DNA of 50,243 nucleotides from an uncultured Prevotella sp. (GCA_947167845.1 CAMVJQ010000012.1:1-50243), one strand, 5' to 3'. Shown: positions 32,734-40,966, counted from the first letter of the stretch. Notes: generated by a model from the sequence alone, not told the origin. Made by a program: numbers and translations.

Positions 32734-34830
32734 TCACTCGAAGGGCACCCGATAGGTGCAACCTTGCTCCCATCGGCTGCATCCAAAAGCGGCTTTGCCC
32801 CTGATGATATGGCCTTGTCCGCAGAGTGGGCAGATGTCACCCTCCTTAGGCGCCGTGCCCTTTGCCGTGCCTCCGTGCCCCCGCGCCCCCGCTTTTCGTG
32901 GCGCCTTCGGCTTTGCTTCCTTGCCGGGAGCCGGCTCGGCCTTTGGCGACTTCACTTTTTTCAACTCTGCATCCGTCAGAACGGTGACGCGCCGGTTACT
33001 TGTGTCCGACATCACCTCCTGAACGATCTCTGCCACCTGTGCTTTGAGTTCCTCGATGAACTGCTGTGCGTCGTATTTCTGATGTTCGATGTCTCGCAGT
33101 TTCTTCTCCCAGATGCCTGTCAGTTCACAACTCTTCAGCAGTTCCTCACGTATCAGGTCAATCAGTTCGATACCGGTCGGGGTAGCGATGAGGCGCTTGC
33201 GATCCCGCTTGATATAGTGGCGCTTGAAGAGGGTCTCGATGATGCCGGCTCTCGACGAGGGGCGTCCGATGCCGTTTTCCTTCATGGCAGCGCGCAGCGT
33301 CTCGTCTTCCACGAACCTGCCAGCCGTTTCCATCGCCCTGAGTAGTGAGGCCTCATTATAATAAGGTGGGGGCGTAGTCCATTTCTCCGTGAGGGTTGGC
33401 TTGTGATCGCCAGTCTCTCCCTTGACGAAGGCAGGGAGCGTGCGCTCCTCATCCTCTTGCTTCTCTGGTGCCTCGTCATCATTTCTCTCTCCTCTCTCCT
33501 CTCTCCTCTCTCCCCTGACAACGCGCCAGCCCGGATCGAGGATTTCCTTTCCTGTCACCTTGAATTCAATGTCGCCTCCTGCGTCTCCAGTCACTACTCC
33601 CAGCACCGTCGTTGTTGAGAACTTGCAGTCGGGCAGGAACACGCCGATGAATCTTCTGGCCACGAGGTCGAACACCTTGCGCTCGGCATCGCTCAGATTC
33701 TGGGGGACGACGCCTGTAGGAATGATGGCATGGTGGTCGGTCACCTTCGAAGTATCGAACACGCGTTTCGACTTTTTCAGCGCCTTGCCGCCGATGGGCT
33801 TGATGAACTCGGCGTAAGGCGCGCTGCCGCCGAACCTGGTCTGATACAGGCCGTTGAGCGTCTGTGGGCATTTGGGGTAGATGTCATCGCTCAGATATTG
33901 GGTGTCCACACGGGGATAGGTGGTGTATTTTCTTTCGTAGAGGCTCTGGATGAGGTTGAGGGTCATCTCTGCCGAGAAACCGAATTTGCGGTTGCAGTCC
34001 ACCTGCAGCGAAGTGAGGTCGTAGAGTTGTGGCGGCTGTTCCTTACCCTCCTTCTTCTCCACCTTTGTCACCGTGAAGGGCTTCCCCTCGATGGTGGCGA
34101 AGGCCCGCTCGCCTTCCTCTTTCGAAGTGAACTTTCCTTTCGTGGCCGTGAATGTCGTGTCGCGATAGATTGTGGCCAGCACCCAGTAGGGTTCGGGCTT
34201 GAAGTTCTCAATCTCCTTTTGTCGGTTTACGATGAGGGCCAGTGTAGGCGTCTGCACGCGTCCGATGGAGAGCACCTGCCGGTTCTGTCCGTATTTGAGC
34301 GTGTAGAGTCGCGTGGCGTTCATCCCCAGCAGCCAGTCGCCGATGGCCCTTGAGAGCCCAGCCATGTAGAGCGGCTGATAGTCGCCCTGGTCTTTCAGGT
34401 TGGCAAAGCCTTCGCGTATGGCCTCGTCGGTCATCGACGAGATCCAGAGTCGCTTCACGGGGCACTTAGCCTGCGCCTTCTGCATCACCCATCGCTGTAT
34501 GAGTTCGCCCTCCTGTCCGGCGTCGCCGCAGTTCACGATGCCGTCGGCCGCCCGCATCAGGCGCTCGATGATGGAGAACTGCTTTTCGATGCCTTTATCA
34601 TTGATCAGTTTGATGCCGAAGCGCCGGGGCACCATCGGCAGTTGGGTGAGCGCCCACGGCTTCCAGGCCTGTGAGTAGTCGCCTGGCTCCTTGAGCGTAC
34701 ACAGGTGCCCGAAGGTCCAGGTCACCTGGTAGCCGTTGCCTTCCATGTACCCATCGTGAGAACTGTTGGCCCCCAGAATGCGTGCTATGTCCCGAGCCAC
34801 GCTCGGTTTCTCTGCGATGCAGACTATCAT
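32734..34830 (-). CDS. topB: DNA topoisomerase III
   Basis: TopB is a type IA topoisomerase that relaxes and decatenates DNA. The 698-residue protein has the N-terminal TOPRIM domain (IVCIAEKPSVARDIARILG, CGDAGQEGELIQRW), the SIGRVQTPTLALIVNRQ region, the catalytic tyrosine Y305 in KYTTYPRVDTQYLSDD, and KENGIGRPSSRAGIIETLF. The C-terminus carries a single zinc-ribbon-like tail (CPLCGQGHIIRGKAAFGC). Two repeat inserts are visible: residues about 438-450 (Arg/Glu-rich, heptamer array) in the central region before LPAFVKGE, and residues about 645-660 (Gly/Ala-rich, octamer array) before the zinc tail. The frame is intact. A TAACTTTG box precedes the gene. Confidence 0.93.
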   Translation of the reverse strand: MIVCIAEKPSVARDIARILGANSSHDGYMEGNGYQVTWTFGHLCTLKEPGDYSQAWKPWALTQLPMVPRRFGIKLINDKGIEKQFSIIERLMRAADGIVNCGDAGQEGELIQRWVMQKAQAKCPVKRLWISSMTDEAIREGFANLKDQGDYQPLYMAGLSRAIGDWLLGMNATRLYTLKYGQNRQVLSIGRVQTPTLALIVNRQKEIENFKPEPYWVLATIYRDTTFTATKGKFTSKEEGERAFATIEGKPFTVTKVEKKEGKEQPPQLYDLTSLQVDCNRKFGFSAEMTLNLIQSLYERKYTTYPRVDTQYLSDDIYPKCPQTLNGLYQTRFGGSAPYAEFIKPIGGKALKKSKRVFDTSKVTDHHAIIPTGVVPQNLSDAERKVFDLVARRFIGVFLPDCKFSTTTVLGVVTGDAGGDIEFKVTGKEILDPGWRVVRGERREERGERNDDEAPEKQEDEERTLPAFVKGETGDHKPTLTEKWTTPPPYYNEASLLRAMETAGRFVEDETLRAAMKENGIGRPSSRAGIIETLFKRHYIKRDRKRLIATPTGIELIDLIREELLKSCELTGIWEKKLRDIEHQKYDAQQFIEELKAQVAEIVQEVMSDTSNRRVTVLTDAELKKVKSPKAEPAPGKEAKPKAPRKAGARGHGGTAKGTAPKEGDICPLCGQGHIIRGKAAFGCSRWEQGCTYRVPFE
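32852..32892. repeat. GC-rich octamer array in topB C-terminal linker
   Basis: Units of 8 bases (GCCGTGCC, GCCGTGCC, TCCGTGCC, CCCGCGCC, then a partial unit) occur with a 4-base interruption after the first. They encode the Gly/Ala/Arg-rich linker before the zinc tail of topoisomerase III. Confidence 0.7.
33486..33513. repeat. TCTCTCC heptamer array in topB
   Basis: Four copies of TCTCTCC, the same unit as in the RsmF-like gene, encode RGERREERGERN on the opposite strand. Further units with drift extend the tract at both ends. Confidence 0.85.
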
Positions 34831-34858
34831 ATTCTATCCTTCTGTTTCAATTGCGCTG

Positions 34859-34866
34859 CAAAGTTA
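34859..34866 (-). promoter_or_regulatory. -7 box for topB
   Basis: The minus strand reads TAACTTTGCAGC, 28 bases before the topB ATG. Confidence 0.55.
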
Positions 34867-34991
34867 CTAATTTCTCCGTTATTTCCCAAATGCGCCGCTC
34901 CTTTTTTGATTTAAGGCAGTTCTGTGGGGGATATTCTTGAGTCTGTTTGGCCCCCGATTGTTAATATTGCCTAATTCTATGCAAAAACTTG

Positions 34992-35012
34992 GTACTTTGT
35001 ATTGCAAGGTAC
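34992..35012. promoter_or_regulatory. Candidate PadR operator
   Basis: GTACTTTG and CAAGGTAC form an inverted repeat (7 of 8 positions) with a 5-base spacer. It covers the -33 element of the padR promoter, so binding would block polymerase. Autoregulation is typical for PadR genes; binding here is inferred. Confidence 0.55.
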
Positions 35013-35032
35013 TAATATTTTGCCTATCTTTG
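35002..35032 (+). promoter_or_regulatory. Promoter of the padR-pspC operon
   Basis: TTG (35002-35004), 20 bases, then TATCTTTG (35025-35032) match the Bacteroidota consensus. The padR ATG is 30 bases downstream. Confidence 0.72.
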
Positions 35033-35062
35033 CACCCGAAATAATATTAACCCCAGAGAAGT

Positions 35063-35413
35063 ATGAACATCGAGAATGCAAAGTCACAGATGCGCAAGGG
35101 TATGTTGGAGTACTGCGTGTTGCTTCTGCTGAAGCACCGCCCCTCGTATGCCAGCGACATCATCCAGCAGTTGAAGGCTGCCGAACTGCTCGTGGTGGAG
35201 GGAACGCTCTATCCCCTGCTGACCCGTCTGAAGAACGACGGCCTGCTGCGCTATGAATGGCAGGAGTCCACACAGGGACCTCCTCGCAAGTACTATGCCC
35301 TCAGCGAAGAGGGCGAACAGTTCCTCGAAGGGCTCGACGGTGCCTGGACGGAACTCGCTAACACCATCAATTATCTCAAGAACATTCACCCTAAACTGTT
35401 AGAAACAAAATGA
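35063..35413 (+). CDS. PadR-family transcriptional regulator
   Basis: The 116-residue cytoplasmic protein is one winged-helix domain: KSQMRKGMLEYCVLLLLKHR, YASDIIQQLKAAELLVVEGT, LYPLLTRLKNDGLLRYEWQ and PPRKYYALSEEGEQFL. PadR proteins are dimeric repressors, often sensing ligands or envelope stress. Its stop overlaps the start of the pspC gene (ATGA), and a palindrome lies on its own promoter, so it probably controls the two-gene operon. Confidence 0.92.
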   Translation: MNIENAKSQMRKGMLEYCVLLLLKHRPSYASDIIQQLKAAELLVVEGTLYPLLTRLKNDGLLRYEWQESTQGPPRKYYALSEEGEQFLEGLDGAWTELANTINYLKNIHPKLLETK

Positions 35414-37101
35414 AGAAGAATATTACCATCAACCTCTGTGGCCGCCTCTTCCAGATTGATGAGGATGCTTACGAGTTGTTGCAGCAATACATCGAGTCGC
35501 TCCGCAGTTACTTCGGGCGCCAGGAGGGCGGCGACGAAATCGTTGACGACATTGAGGCCCGCATTGCTGAACTGTTTGACGAACTCCGTCAGCAGGGTAT
35601 CGAGGCCATCACCATCGACCACGTGAAGGACATCATTACACGTATAGGCAAACCAGAAGAGATGGCTGGTGAGGATGAAAAAACGACCACGGAGAAAGGA
35701 AGCAGTTGGGAAGATACAGCCCGCACGGCAGCCCAGGACATATATGATAATGTTCGGGCGAGGACGGCTGGCAAGAAACTCTTCCGCAATCCTAAGGACA
35801 AGATGCTGGCAGGCGTGCTCTCTGGTCTAGCCACTTATACCAACACCGATCCCGTCATCTGGCGACTGCTCACCGTATTGCTATCCTGCTTCTACGGTAT
35901 TGGTCTGTTGGCCTATATCGTGCTGGCTATCGTTTTGCCAGAGGCCAAGACCCCTGAGCAGTTGCTGCAGATGGAGGGTAAGGAAGTGACTCCTCAGAAT
36001 CTGGCTGGCGTGGTTGTCGACAATGACGAACCGTCAGCATCGCGGCCCAGTCTGCTCCGCAATCTCTTCTCCTTCCTGCTGAAGATTCTGTTCGGCTTCT
36101 CCGTGGGAATTGCCATGATCGTATGTCTGTTTCTCTGTCTTGGCTTCCTGTTTGCGCTTGTCGTACTGGTTTCCGCATTGACGTTCCCCGTCACGAGTGA
36201 TATGCCGTTCAGTCTGCAGGCGATGGGACTGGCCGAACTCTATCAGACGAACCCGTTGGTGCTGATTCTTTTTACGATAGCCCTCTTCATGCTACTGCTG
36301 ATACCCATCTACGCCATCATCCACATGGTGCTTTCGCTGTCGGGCAAGACCGAGCGGATGGGTATCGGACAGCGCATCACATGGGCAATCCTCTGGGTAG
36401 CCGCCCTCTGCTGTGTCGTTCCGTGTGGCATCACAATGGCGCAATACAGTGAGAATTTCAATCGTAGAGAGTATGAGGAGCGCAACGTCCATTATTATCA
36501 GGATGTGGAGATGAGCGAGGTGGATGCCGACTTCCTGCGCAAGGGCGGCTGGGACTTGATTAAGGCAGAGAAGTGCGATCATTATACTTGGAGCGGACGA
36601 TACCCCAATGGTAACCGTCAGATTCGCTACCTCGACACCTATAACGATGCCTGTGAGGCTGTCCTTCAGGTAGAGCGTAAGCAGACTGTAGAGCCGGGCA
36701 TCTATCGTTTGGATTGTCTGGCGCGTGCCGAGGGGGTTGGCGCCTATGTCTACGTCGAGGCCGACGGTACACACATGAAGGAGATTCCCGCTTTTGGAGA
36801 TAGACCCGCAGGACTCTTCAACTTGCTTCAACTGGCGTTAGTGGATAGTTTGCGAGAAGACGTAAGCCTTCAGAACCTACATCTGCAGATAGACACTGCT
36901 GACGTGCGAAATCATAGTGAGATGATTGACGGTTGGTCGGTCTTAACCTTTGAGAACATCATCGTCCGAGATGGCTCCATCGCTTACGGCATGTCCTCTG
37001 ATCCTGACTTCACCGGCCATCCCTGCCGCTCCAAGTGGTTCTCTGCCACTGACTTCACCCTGACCCGCACGGGTGACCTGTCGAAATCGAAGAAAAAGTA
37101 A
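35410..37101 (+). CDS. PspC-domain membrane protein with large periplasmic domain
   Basis: The 563-residue protein has an N-terminal cytoplasmic region (about 1-110; ITINLCGRLFQIDEDAYELL, IEARIAELFDELRQQG), a PspC domain (about 119-180; KKLFRNPKDKMLAGVLSGLA, VIWRLLTVLLSCFYGIG), three further membrane helices between about 215 and 345, and a soluble C-terminal domain (from about 365) without recognised motifs. Proteins of this type accompany PadR in many Bacteroidota and are probably envelope-stress sensors or effectors. It is translationally coupled to padR. Function is inferred only from the PspC domain. Confidence 0.85.
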   Translation: MKKNITINLCGRLFQIDEDAYELLQQYIESLRSYFGRQEGGDEIVDDIEARIAELFDELRQQGIEAITIDHVKDIITRIGKPEEMAGEDEKTTTEKGSSWEDTARTAAQDIYDNVRARTAGKKLFRNPKDKMLAGVLSGLATYTNTDPVIWRLLTVLLSCFYGIGLLAYIVLAIVLPEAKTPEQLLQMEGKEVTPQNLAGVVVDNDEPSASRPSLLRNLFSFLLKILFGFSVGIAMIVCLFLCLGFLFALVVLVSALTFPVTSDMPFSLQAMGLAELYQTNPLVLILFTIALFMLLLIPIYAIIHMVLSLSGKTERMGIGQRITWAILWVAALCCVVPCGITMAQYSENFNRREYEERNVHYYQDVEMSEVDADFLRKGGWDLIKAEKCDHYTWSGRYPNGNRQIRYLDTYNDACEAVLQVERKQTVEPGIYRLDCLARAEGVGAYVYVEADGTHMKEIPAFGDRPAGLFNLLQLALVDSLREDVSLQNLHLQIDTADVRNHSEMIDGWSVLTFENIIVRDGSIAYGMSSDPDFTGHPCRSKWFSATDFTLTRTGDLSKSKKK

Positions 37102-37110
37102 ATGTCACCC

Positions 37111-37154
37111 CTCACCATTCTCCCCCCCCCCTCAGGGGGGAGTGAGAGAGGGGA
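37111..37154. repeat. GC-rich inverted repeat after the pspC gene
   Basis: Runs of C and G around CCCCTCA form a hairpin of about 19 bp with mismatches, ending in GTGAGAGAGGGG. It lies 10 bases after the stop and may terminate the operon. It is similar in kind to the hairpin inside folA. Confidence 0.6.
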
Positions 37155-37252
37155 ATGTCAGACAAATGGCAAGGAAATTCTCAACAAGATTCTGGAGCCA
37201 TATCGGGCACGGGTGGTCTATCTTGACTCTATTCGGTATAGGAGCCGTTTTT

Positions 37253-37361
37253 TGAAAAATAACAGGCTAGTATTGAAAATTAAGTGGCTCTTTTCTGAAA
37301 ATGCTAGGTTCTTAACCCCTAAAAACAGGCTCTTATTTTCTGAAAACAGGCTCCTAGTTGT
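37253..37361. repeat. Five degenerate tandem repeats of 21-24 bp
   Basis: Each copy begins TGAAAA (or TAAAAA) and contains a variant of ACAGGCTC, followed by TTATTTTC or similar. Copies start at 37253, 37274, 37296, 37320 and 37341. Short AAAA/TTTT arms make each copy a weak hairpin. No coding frame runs through the array. Confidence 0.7.
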
Positions 37362-37390
37362 TATATGCACTTTTTGGGTGCCCCCATGCA

Positions 37391-37420
37391 CCCCGTGACC
37401 CTGGGCTGGGGGTCACGGGG
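37391..37420. terminator. Strong GC-rich hairpin
   Basis: CCCCGTGACCC and GGGTCACGGGG form a perfect 11-bp stem with an 8-base loop. No T-run follows directly, though TTTTCTG comes 6 bases later. It could end either the pspC operon or the convergent minus-strand operon. The rest of 37102-37496 holds no gene. Confidence 0.6.
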
Positions 37421-37496
37421 GCTGTGGTTTTCTGTGTTAAGCCATTATATTCGCGCGCACGCGTGAGTTTCTGATGATTGAGTCTCATTCACAAGG

Positions 37497-38075
37497 TCAC
37501 TGATGGCTTTTGAGGTGAACCGCTGTGGTGTCACGTAGCATGTCCCATTTTTGCTGGACTTCCGCTTCCTTCCTGCGTACTTCCTCCAAGGCCTGCTTGC
37601 GCTTCTTGCGGGCCTCAATCTTCTTGCCGAAGGTGATGTCGAAGAGCCAGGCTGCGATGGCCAGGATATTGGGGCCGGCGGGGATGACCTGTGGGAGTTT
37701 GTCGCGTTCTTTCTGCTGAGGCGAGGGCTTCAGGATTTCATTCATGCGTCTGTTGAAACGGCGCTCTCCCCAGACGACCACTTCTCTCAGGCCGTTCCCT
37801 TTGGGGAGCAGCCAGACGGTGTCACTGCGGAGTTCTGACTTCAGGATGTAACGCTGTTCATAGCGAGGATGCTGGAAGTTGATGCGCGAGAAACTGTCGG
37901 GCAGTGCGAAACGTCCGTCCCAGGCGGTAGTCGCCTGCTGATTGTTGTTGGTGTGTATCTTTACGTCGCGTACAGCCACCTTCGTCTCTGCATCCACAAC
38001 AATCATCTGCTGCTGGGCCGACACGCCTGCCGTCCACAGAAGAAGGTTTAGGGTGATAACTGCACGTGCTGTCAT
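37497..38075 (-). CDS. Secreted protein with carboxypeptidase-regulatory-like domain
   Basis: The 192-residue protein has a signal peptide (TARAVITLNLLLWTAGVSAQ) and a beta-rich domain of the carboxypeptidase-regulatory type (MIVVDAETKVAVRDVKIHTN, TTAWDGRFALPDSFSRINFQ, YILKSELRSDTVWLLPKG). A hydrophobic turn (ILAIAAWLFDITFGKKIEAR) is followed by a Lys/Glu/Arg-rich helix. The start at 38075 overlaps the preceding gene's stop (ATGA); the longer open frame upstream only mirrors that gene in another frame. Function unknown; coupling to a winged-helix regulator suggests a matched signalling pair. Confidence 0.75.
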   Translation of the reverse strand: MTARAVITLNLLLWTAGVSAQQQMIVVDAETKVAVRDVKIHTNNNQQATTAWDGRFALPDSFSRINFQHPRYEQRYILKSELRSDTVWLLPKGNGLREVVVWGERRFNRRMNEILKPSPQQKERDKLPQVIPAGPNILAIAAWLFDITFGKKIEARKKRKQALEEVRRKEAEVQQKWDMLRDTTAVHLKSHQ

Positions 38076-38392
38076 TTCCTGATCAGGCGATACCCCTTGC
38101 CTCTGATGTTCTGGATGATGAGCGAGTCGTCCAGTGCAAGATAATGCTTGAGACGAGCCATGAATACATACAGGCTGTTGAGGTTGTAGAACGAGTTGTC
38201 GCCCCATATCTCGTTGAGGATACGCTGATTGTCCACCACCTCTTCTTCTGCCGTTATCAGCATGTCGAGGATGCAGGCCTCGCGGAAGGAGAGGCGGCGC
38301 ACCTCCGTCCGCCTTCCGTTGCTGACATAATAGAGTCTGAGCATGCGCACATCCAATTCGTATCGCCCGATACGATGCAGTTCTGAGTTCAT
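38072..38392 (-). CDS. Stand-alone winged-helix (OmpR-type) DNA-binding protein
   Basis: The 106-residue protein is just the DNA-binding domain found at the end of OmpR-class response regulators: VRRLSFREACILDMLITAEE, VVDNQRILNEIWGDNSFYN, LYVFMARLKHYLALDDSL and IIQNIRGKGYRLIRK. There is no receiver domain, so activity is not controlled by phosphorylation in the usual way. It is translationally coupled to the secreted protein that follows. A TATTTTTG box lies 27 bases upstream. Confidence 0.87.
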   Translation of the reverse strand: MNSELHRIGRYELDVRMLRLYYVSNGRRTEVRRLSFREACILDMLITAEEEVVDNQRILNEIWGDNSFYNLNSLYVFMARLKHYLALDDSLIIQNIRGKGYRLIRK

Positions 38393-38419
38393 TTTTCTTC
38401 TTCATTTTCAAACGCTGTG

Positions 38420-38427
38420 CAAAAATA
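38420..38427 (-). promoter_or_regulatory. -7 box for the winged-helix operon
   Basis: The minus strand reads TATTTTTGCAC, 27 bases before the ATG at 38392. Confidence 0.45.
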
Positions 38428-38521
38428 GTGCTTTTTCAGGCAATTGGGTGGCGTAGGAACCTTACAAAGTCTTACGGATATTTAAATTAAACCAAGATTA
38501 AACCTTTTTCAATTAAAAAGT

Positions 38522-38620
38522 ATGGAGGTATGCAAAAATGTAGTTAAAATCAAGTCCATCGTCGTGGCCAGTCCACAGACTCTGGATGAACTGGTGACAG
38601 TGCTAAGAAACCTTAAATAA
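38522..38620 (+). CDS. Candidate 32-residue small protein
   Basis: An ATG opens a frame of 32 codons reading EVCKNVVKIKSIVVASPQTL followed by DELVTVLRNLK. Codon choice (ATC, GTC, CTG, GTG) resembles the neighbouring genes. The peptide looks amphipathic, with no signal peptide. No promoter box is clear. It could also be the remnant of the end of a lost gene. Confidence 0.35.
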   Translation: MEVCKNVVKIKSIVVASPQTLDELVTVLRNLK

Positions 38621-38682
38621 AGCGCACAGTCTTTAAACATCCAACTGCTTTCCACGTATTAATAAAAAAGACAACAGAAGAT

Positions 38683-39186
38683 ATGAGGTACAGACTATTG
38701 ATCGCAGCAGGCTTGCTGGCATCAGCGCTGACAGGCTCGGCTCAGGATGCCAATATCGCACAGATAAAATCAAACGCGGCCATCAGGGCGAGGACACCAG
38801 AGGGCGACCGTGACTACTACGGCCTCTGGGTGAAGGACAGACTGATGGCTCCGCCGAAACTGAAGACCAGATGGGAGTCGGCGGAAGACTCCATCCGCAA
38901 GCGTGGGGAATTCGTGACGCTCTGCGGACAGGCCTTCCTGGCCTACGATGACAAGGATGCACTGAATACCGTCATCTACGGTGACAGTGCCCTGCGGACG
39001 GGGTTCGACAATGCGCAACTGCTGTTCTATATGGGCTACAGTTATGAGAAGTTGGGCGACTACAAGCAGGCCGAGCGCAGTTTCCGGGCGGCGAAGTCAA
39101 GGGGATTCCTCGGAGGCAAAGAAGCCTTTTCCGCCTTCAAACAAAGAATGAAGGAGCGGAAGAAGAAAGGGGAAATGCAGAAGTGA
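38683..39186 (+). CDS. Secreted TPR-like protein of unknown function
   Basis: The 167-residue protein begins with a signal peptide (RYRLLIAAGLLASALTGSAQ). The C-terminal half has TPR-like helices (FDNAQLLFYMGYSYEKLGDY, KQAERSFRAAKSRGF), and the tail is strongly basic (KQRMKERKKKGEMQK). The middle (DYYGLWVKDRLMAPPKLKTR) is not recognised. It converges on the GH105 gene with a gap of 11 bases. It may serve as a periplasmic scaffold; nothing in the sequence gives a more exact role. Confidence 0.7.
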   Translation: MRYRLLIAAGLLASALTGSAQDANIAQIKSNAAIRARTPEGDRDYYGLWVKDRLMAPPKLKTRWESAEDSIRKRGEFVTLCGQAFLAYDDKDALNTVIYGDSALRTGFDNAQLLFYMGYSYEKLGDYKQAERSFRAAKSRGFLGGKEAFSAFKQRMKERKKKGEMQK

Positions 39187-39197
39187 AAATGTTTGAT

Positions 39198-40847
39198 TCA
39201 AAACCTTTGACTGCTGGGGGAGACTGTAAAGTTTCCTCCAGCAATGATTTTCTTGCCGCCTGATATGTAGACGCCTTGTCTGCGCGCATGAGACAGGAGA
39301 CGGCCGCCGAGCGAATAGGCGGCATCAGCGTCAGCATTCGCCGTATGGATGGGCTTGATGCCAACGGTCTTGTCCATCAGCCGTTCATACTCTGTGGCCG
39401 CCAGGATAAAGCCGCCGAGCACCTTGCCCTCTGTGTAGAAGTCGCTGCCCGAAGTGGAAGTCGGCTTCGTGTCCTTACCCATCAGGTAGTATTCTGCAGA
39501 GCCGTCGCGGAAGTTGGAACCGCCAAGGCCTGCCGACTTGCAGCAGCCCACGAGATGGACGCCGCCCTTACCGTCGGCCACCATGAAGCGGTCGATGAAG
39601 CCGCGATAGGCTTTCTTGGCCATTGCCGTATAATCGGTATCGTAAAGCCCGAGACGCATGCCTTTCAGATAAGCGGCGATGAAGATGGCCGTACACGATG
39701 ACTCCAGATAGTTGCTCACGGGCGATGAGGTGTAGCGGTAACTGCTGTTGTAACTGTTGGCTACGTACGTTCCATCGTGGTTGAGCAACTGATACCAGCA
39801 GCCCGACGCTTCATCCTGCTTGGCAGCGATGCCTGCCGCCAACTGTTGGAGATAGTTGTGCAGTGTCTGGTAGTTCTCCGTCGCCTCCTGCCTGGCGGCC
39901 TTCATCTGCTCCAGCACGTCGACGAGTGCCAGGAAGTACCAGGCTTCTGCTCGTCCCCAGTATTCGGCAGAGTGGTAGACTTCGGCTCCTTTTTCCGAGG
40001 ATACGCCAGCCCAGTCCTTGGCGGCACTGCCAGCAGGATCGGCTGTGAAGGCGTGGTAGAGCAGTCGCACGTCGTCGTTCCACAGGTAGTTCCAGGAGAT
40101 GGTGAACTGTTTGGCGACGAGATCCCAGTCGTTTGCGGTGATGGCGGTATAGTCGGCGTATTCGTTGGCCATCTGCGCCAGCAGGGCGGGGCCCATATAC
40201 TGTCCGTCGCACCACATCTGATCGGTGTAGGACGACTTGTGCCACCATCCGCCGGCGGCCCCGGCCAGCGTGCTGGCCTTGATGGCATAGGTGGTGTTGG
40301 CCTTGCTGATGCCATTGAGTGCATCGGCGAAGCGCTTCTTGGCTGTAGCCAGGGTGCTGGCGTTGGTGTGAGTCGGGCTGTCGGCGAACTTCCCGCTGGC
40401 GGCCAGTTCCTGCAGTTTGAAGTAGAGTTTCACGGCGTTGAGGTCGTCGAAACTCTTGCCGTCCTTGCCGTTCCGGGCGATGTCGAGGGCGCAGCCGTAG
40501 TCCTGGATGGCGTAGAACCAGGGCCTCACGTCCACCTCCTTGTTGTCCTTGTAGTAGTCGGTGGCCTCAAGGATGGCCTTTGCCACCAGTCCTGGCACAT
40601 AGTCGAGGGCCGTCTTCGAATTGTTGGGCGCAGCGACGCGCTTTCCCTGGCTATCGAACATGCCGAATCCGGAGGCCGTGGTGTTGGCCTTGAAGTCGTT
40701 GATGCGTGAATTGATGACGAGTTGCGAGTAGCGCACACCCTCAGTGAATGTACATGGCTGGCCTGCCGGGGCGTTCTGGGCCCGGCCTGTAGTTGTGCCG
40801 ATGACTGCTATCGTCAGCATCAGGCTCCGTCGTAAGATTTTCTTCAT
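39198..40847 (-). CDS. GH105/GH88-type unsaturated glycuronyl hydrolase
   Basis: The 549-residue secreted enzyme (signal peptide KILRRSLMLTIAVIGTTTGR before AQ) has the alpha/alpha-barrel motifs of the GH88/GH105 group: FYAIQDYGCALDIA, DQMWCDGQYMGPALLAQM with the likely catalytic D214, HSAEYWGRAEAWYFLALVDV, and RFMVADGKGGVHLVGCC. These enzymes remove unsaturated uronic acid from pectin (rhamnogalacturonan) or glycosaminoglycan fragments, giving the sugar that KduI acts on. The C-terminus (AAYSLGGRLLSHARRQGVYI, SGGKKIIAGGNFT) looks like the short tail domain common on secreted Bacteroidota proteins, possibly a sorting tail. The ATG at 40847 was chosen over a TTG. It is divergent from the GH31 gene. 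Confidence 0.88.
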   Translation of the reverse strand: MKKILRRSLMLTIAVIGTTTGRAQNAPAGQPCTFTEGVRYSQLVINSRINDFKANTTASGFGMFDSQGKRVAAPNNSKTALDYVPGLVAKAILEATDYYKDNKEVDVRPWFYAIQDYGCALDIARNGKDGKSFDDLNAVKLYFKLQELAASGKFADSPTHTNASTLATAKKRFADALNGISKANTTYAIKASTLAGAAGGWWHKSSYTDQMWCDGQYMGPALLAQMANEYADYTAITANDWDLVAKQFTISWNYLWNDDVRLLYHAFTADPAGSAAKDWAGVSSEKGAEVYHSAEYWGRAEAWYFLALVDVLEQMKAARQEATENYQTLHNYLQQLAAGIAAKQDEASGCWYQLLNHDGTYVANSYNSSYRYTSSPVSNYLESSCTAIFIAAYLKGMRLGLYDTDYTAMAKKAYRGFIDRFMVADGKGGVHLVGCCKSAGLGGSNFRDGSAEYYLMGKDTKPTSTSGSDFYTEGKVLGGFILAATEYERLMDKTVGIKPIHTANADADAAYSLGGRLLSHARRQGVYISGGKKIIAGGNFTVSPSSQRF

Positions 40848-40878
40848 CGTTTCCAAGTCGTTTGTTCTTTCTTGTGTG

Positions 40879-40886
40879 CAAAGGTA
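40879..40886 (-). promoter_or_regulatory. -7 box for the GH105 gene
   Basis: The minus strand reads TACCTTTGCACAC, 31 bases before the ATG at 40847. Confidence 0.6.
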
Positions 40887-40928
40887 TAAAAAAAATTATA
40901 AAATCTGTGTAATCTGTGGCTTTTTTCG

Positions 40929-40936
40929 TATCTTTG
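40929..40936 (+). promoter_or_regulatory. -7 box for the GH31 gene
   Basis: TATCTTTGCCGC on the plus strand, 30 bases before the ATG at 40967; divergent partner of the GH105 promoter. Confidence 0.65.
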
Positions 40937-40966
40937 CCGCAAAAACCTAACAAATAGAATATAAAT

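Noticed and set aside
38076..38411. N-terminal extension of the secreted protein gene at 37497
   Set aside because: The extension reads the winged-helix gene in another frame; the signal peptide starts at 38075.
39777..40709. A 310-codon plus-strand frame across the GH105 gene
   Set aside because: Gly/Val-rich antisense of a convincing enzyme; no signal peptide or promoter.
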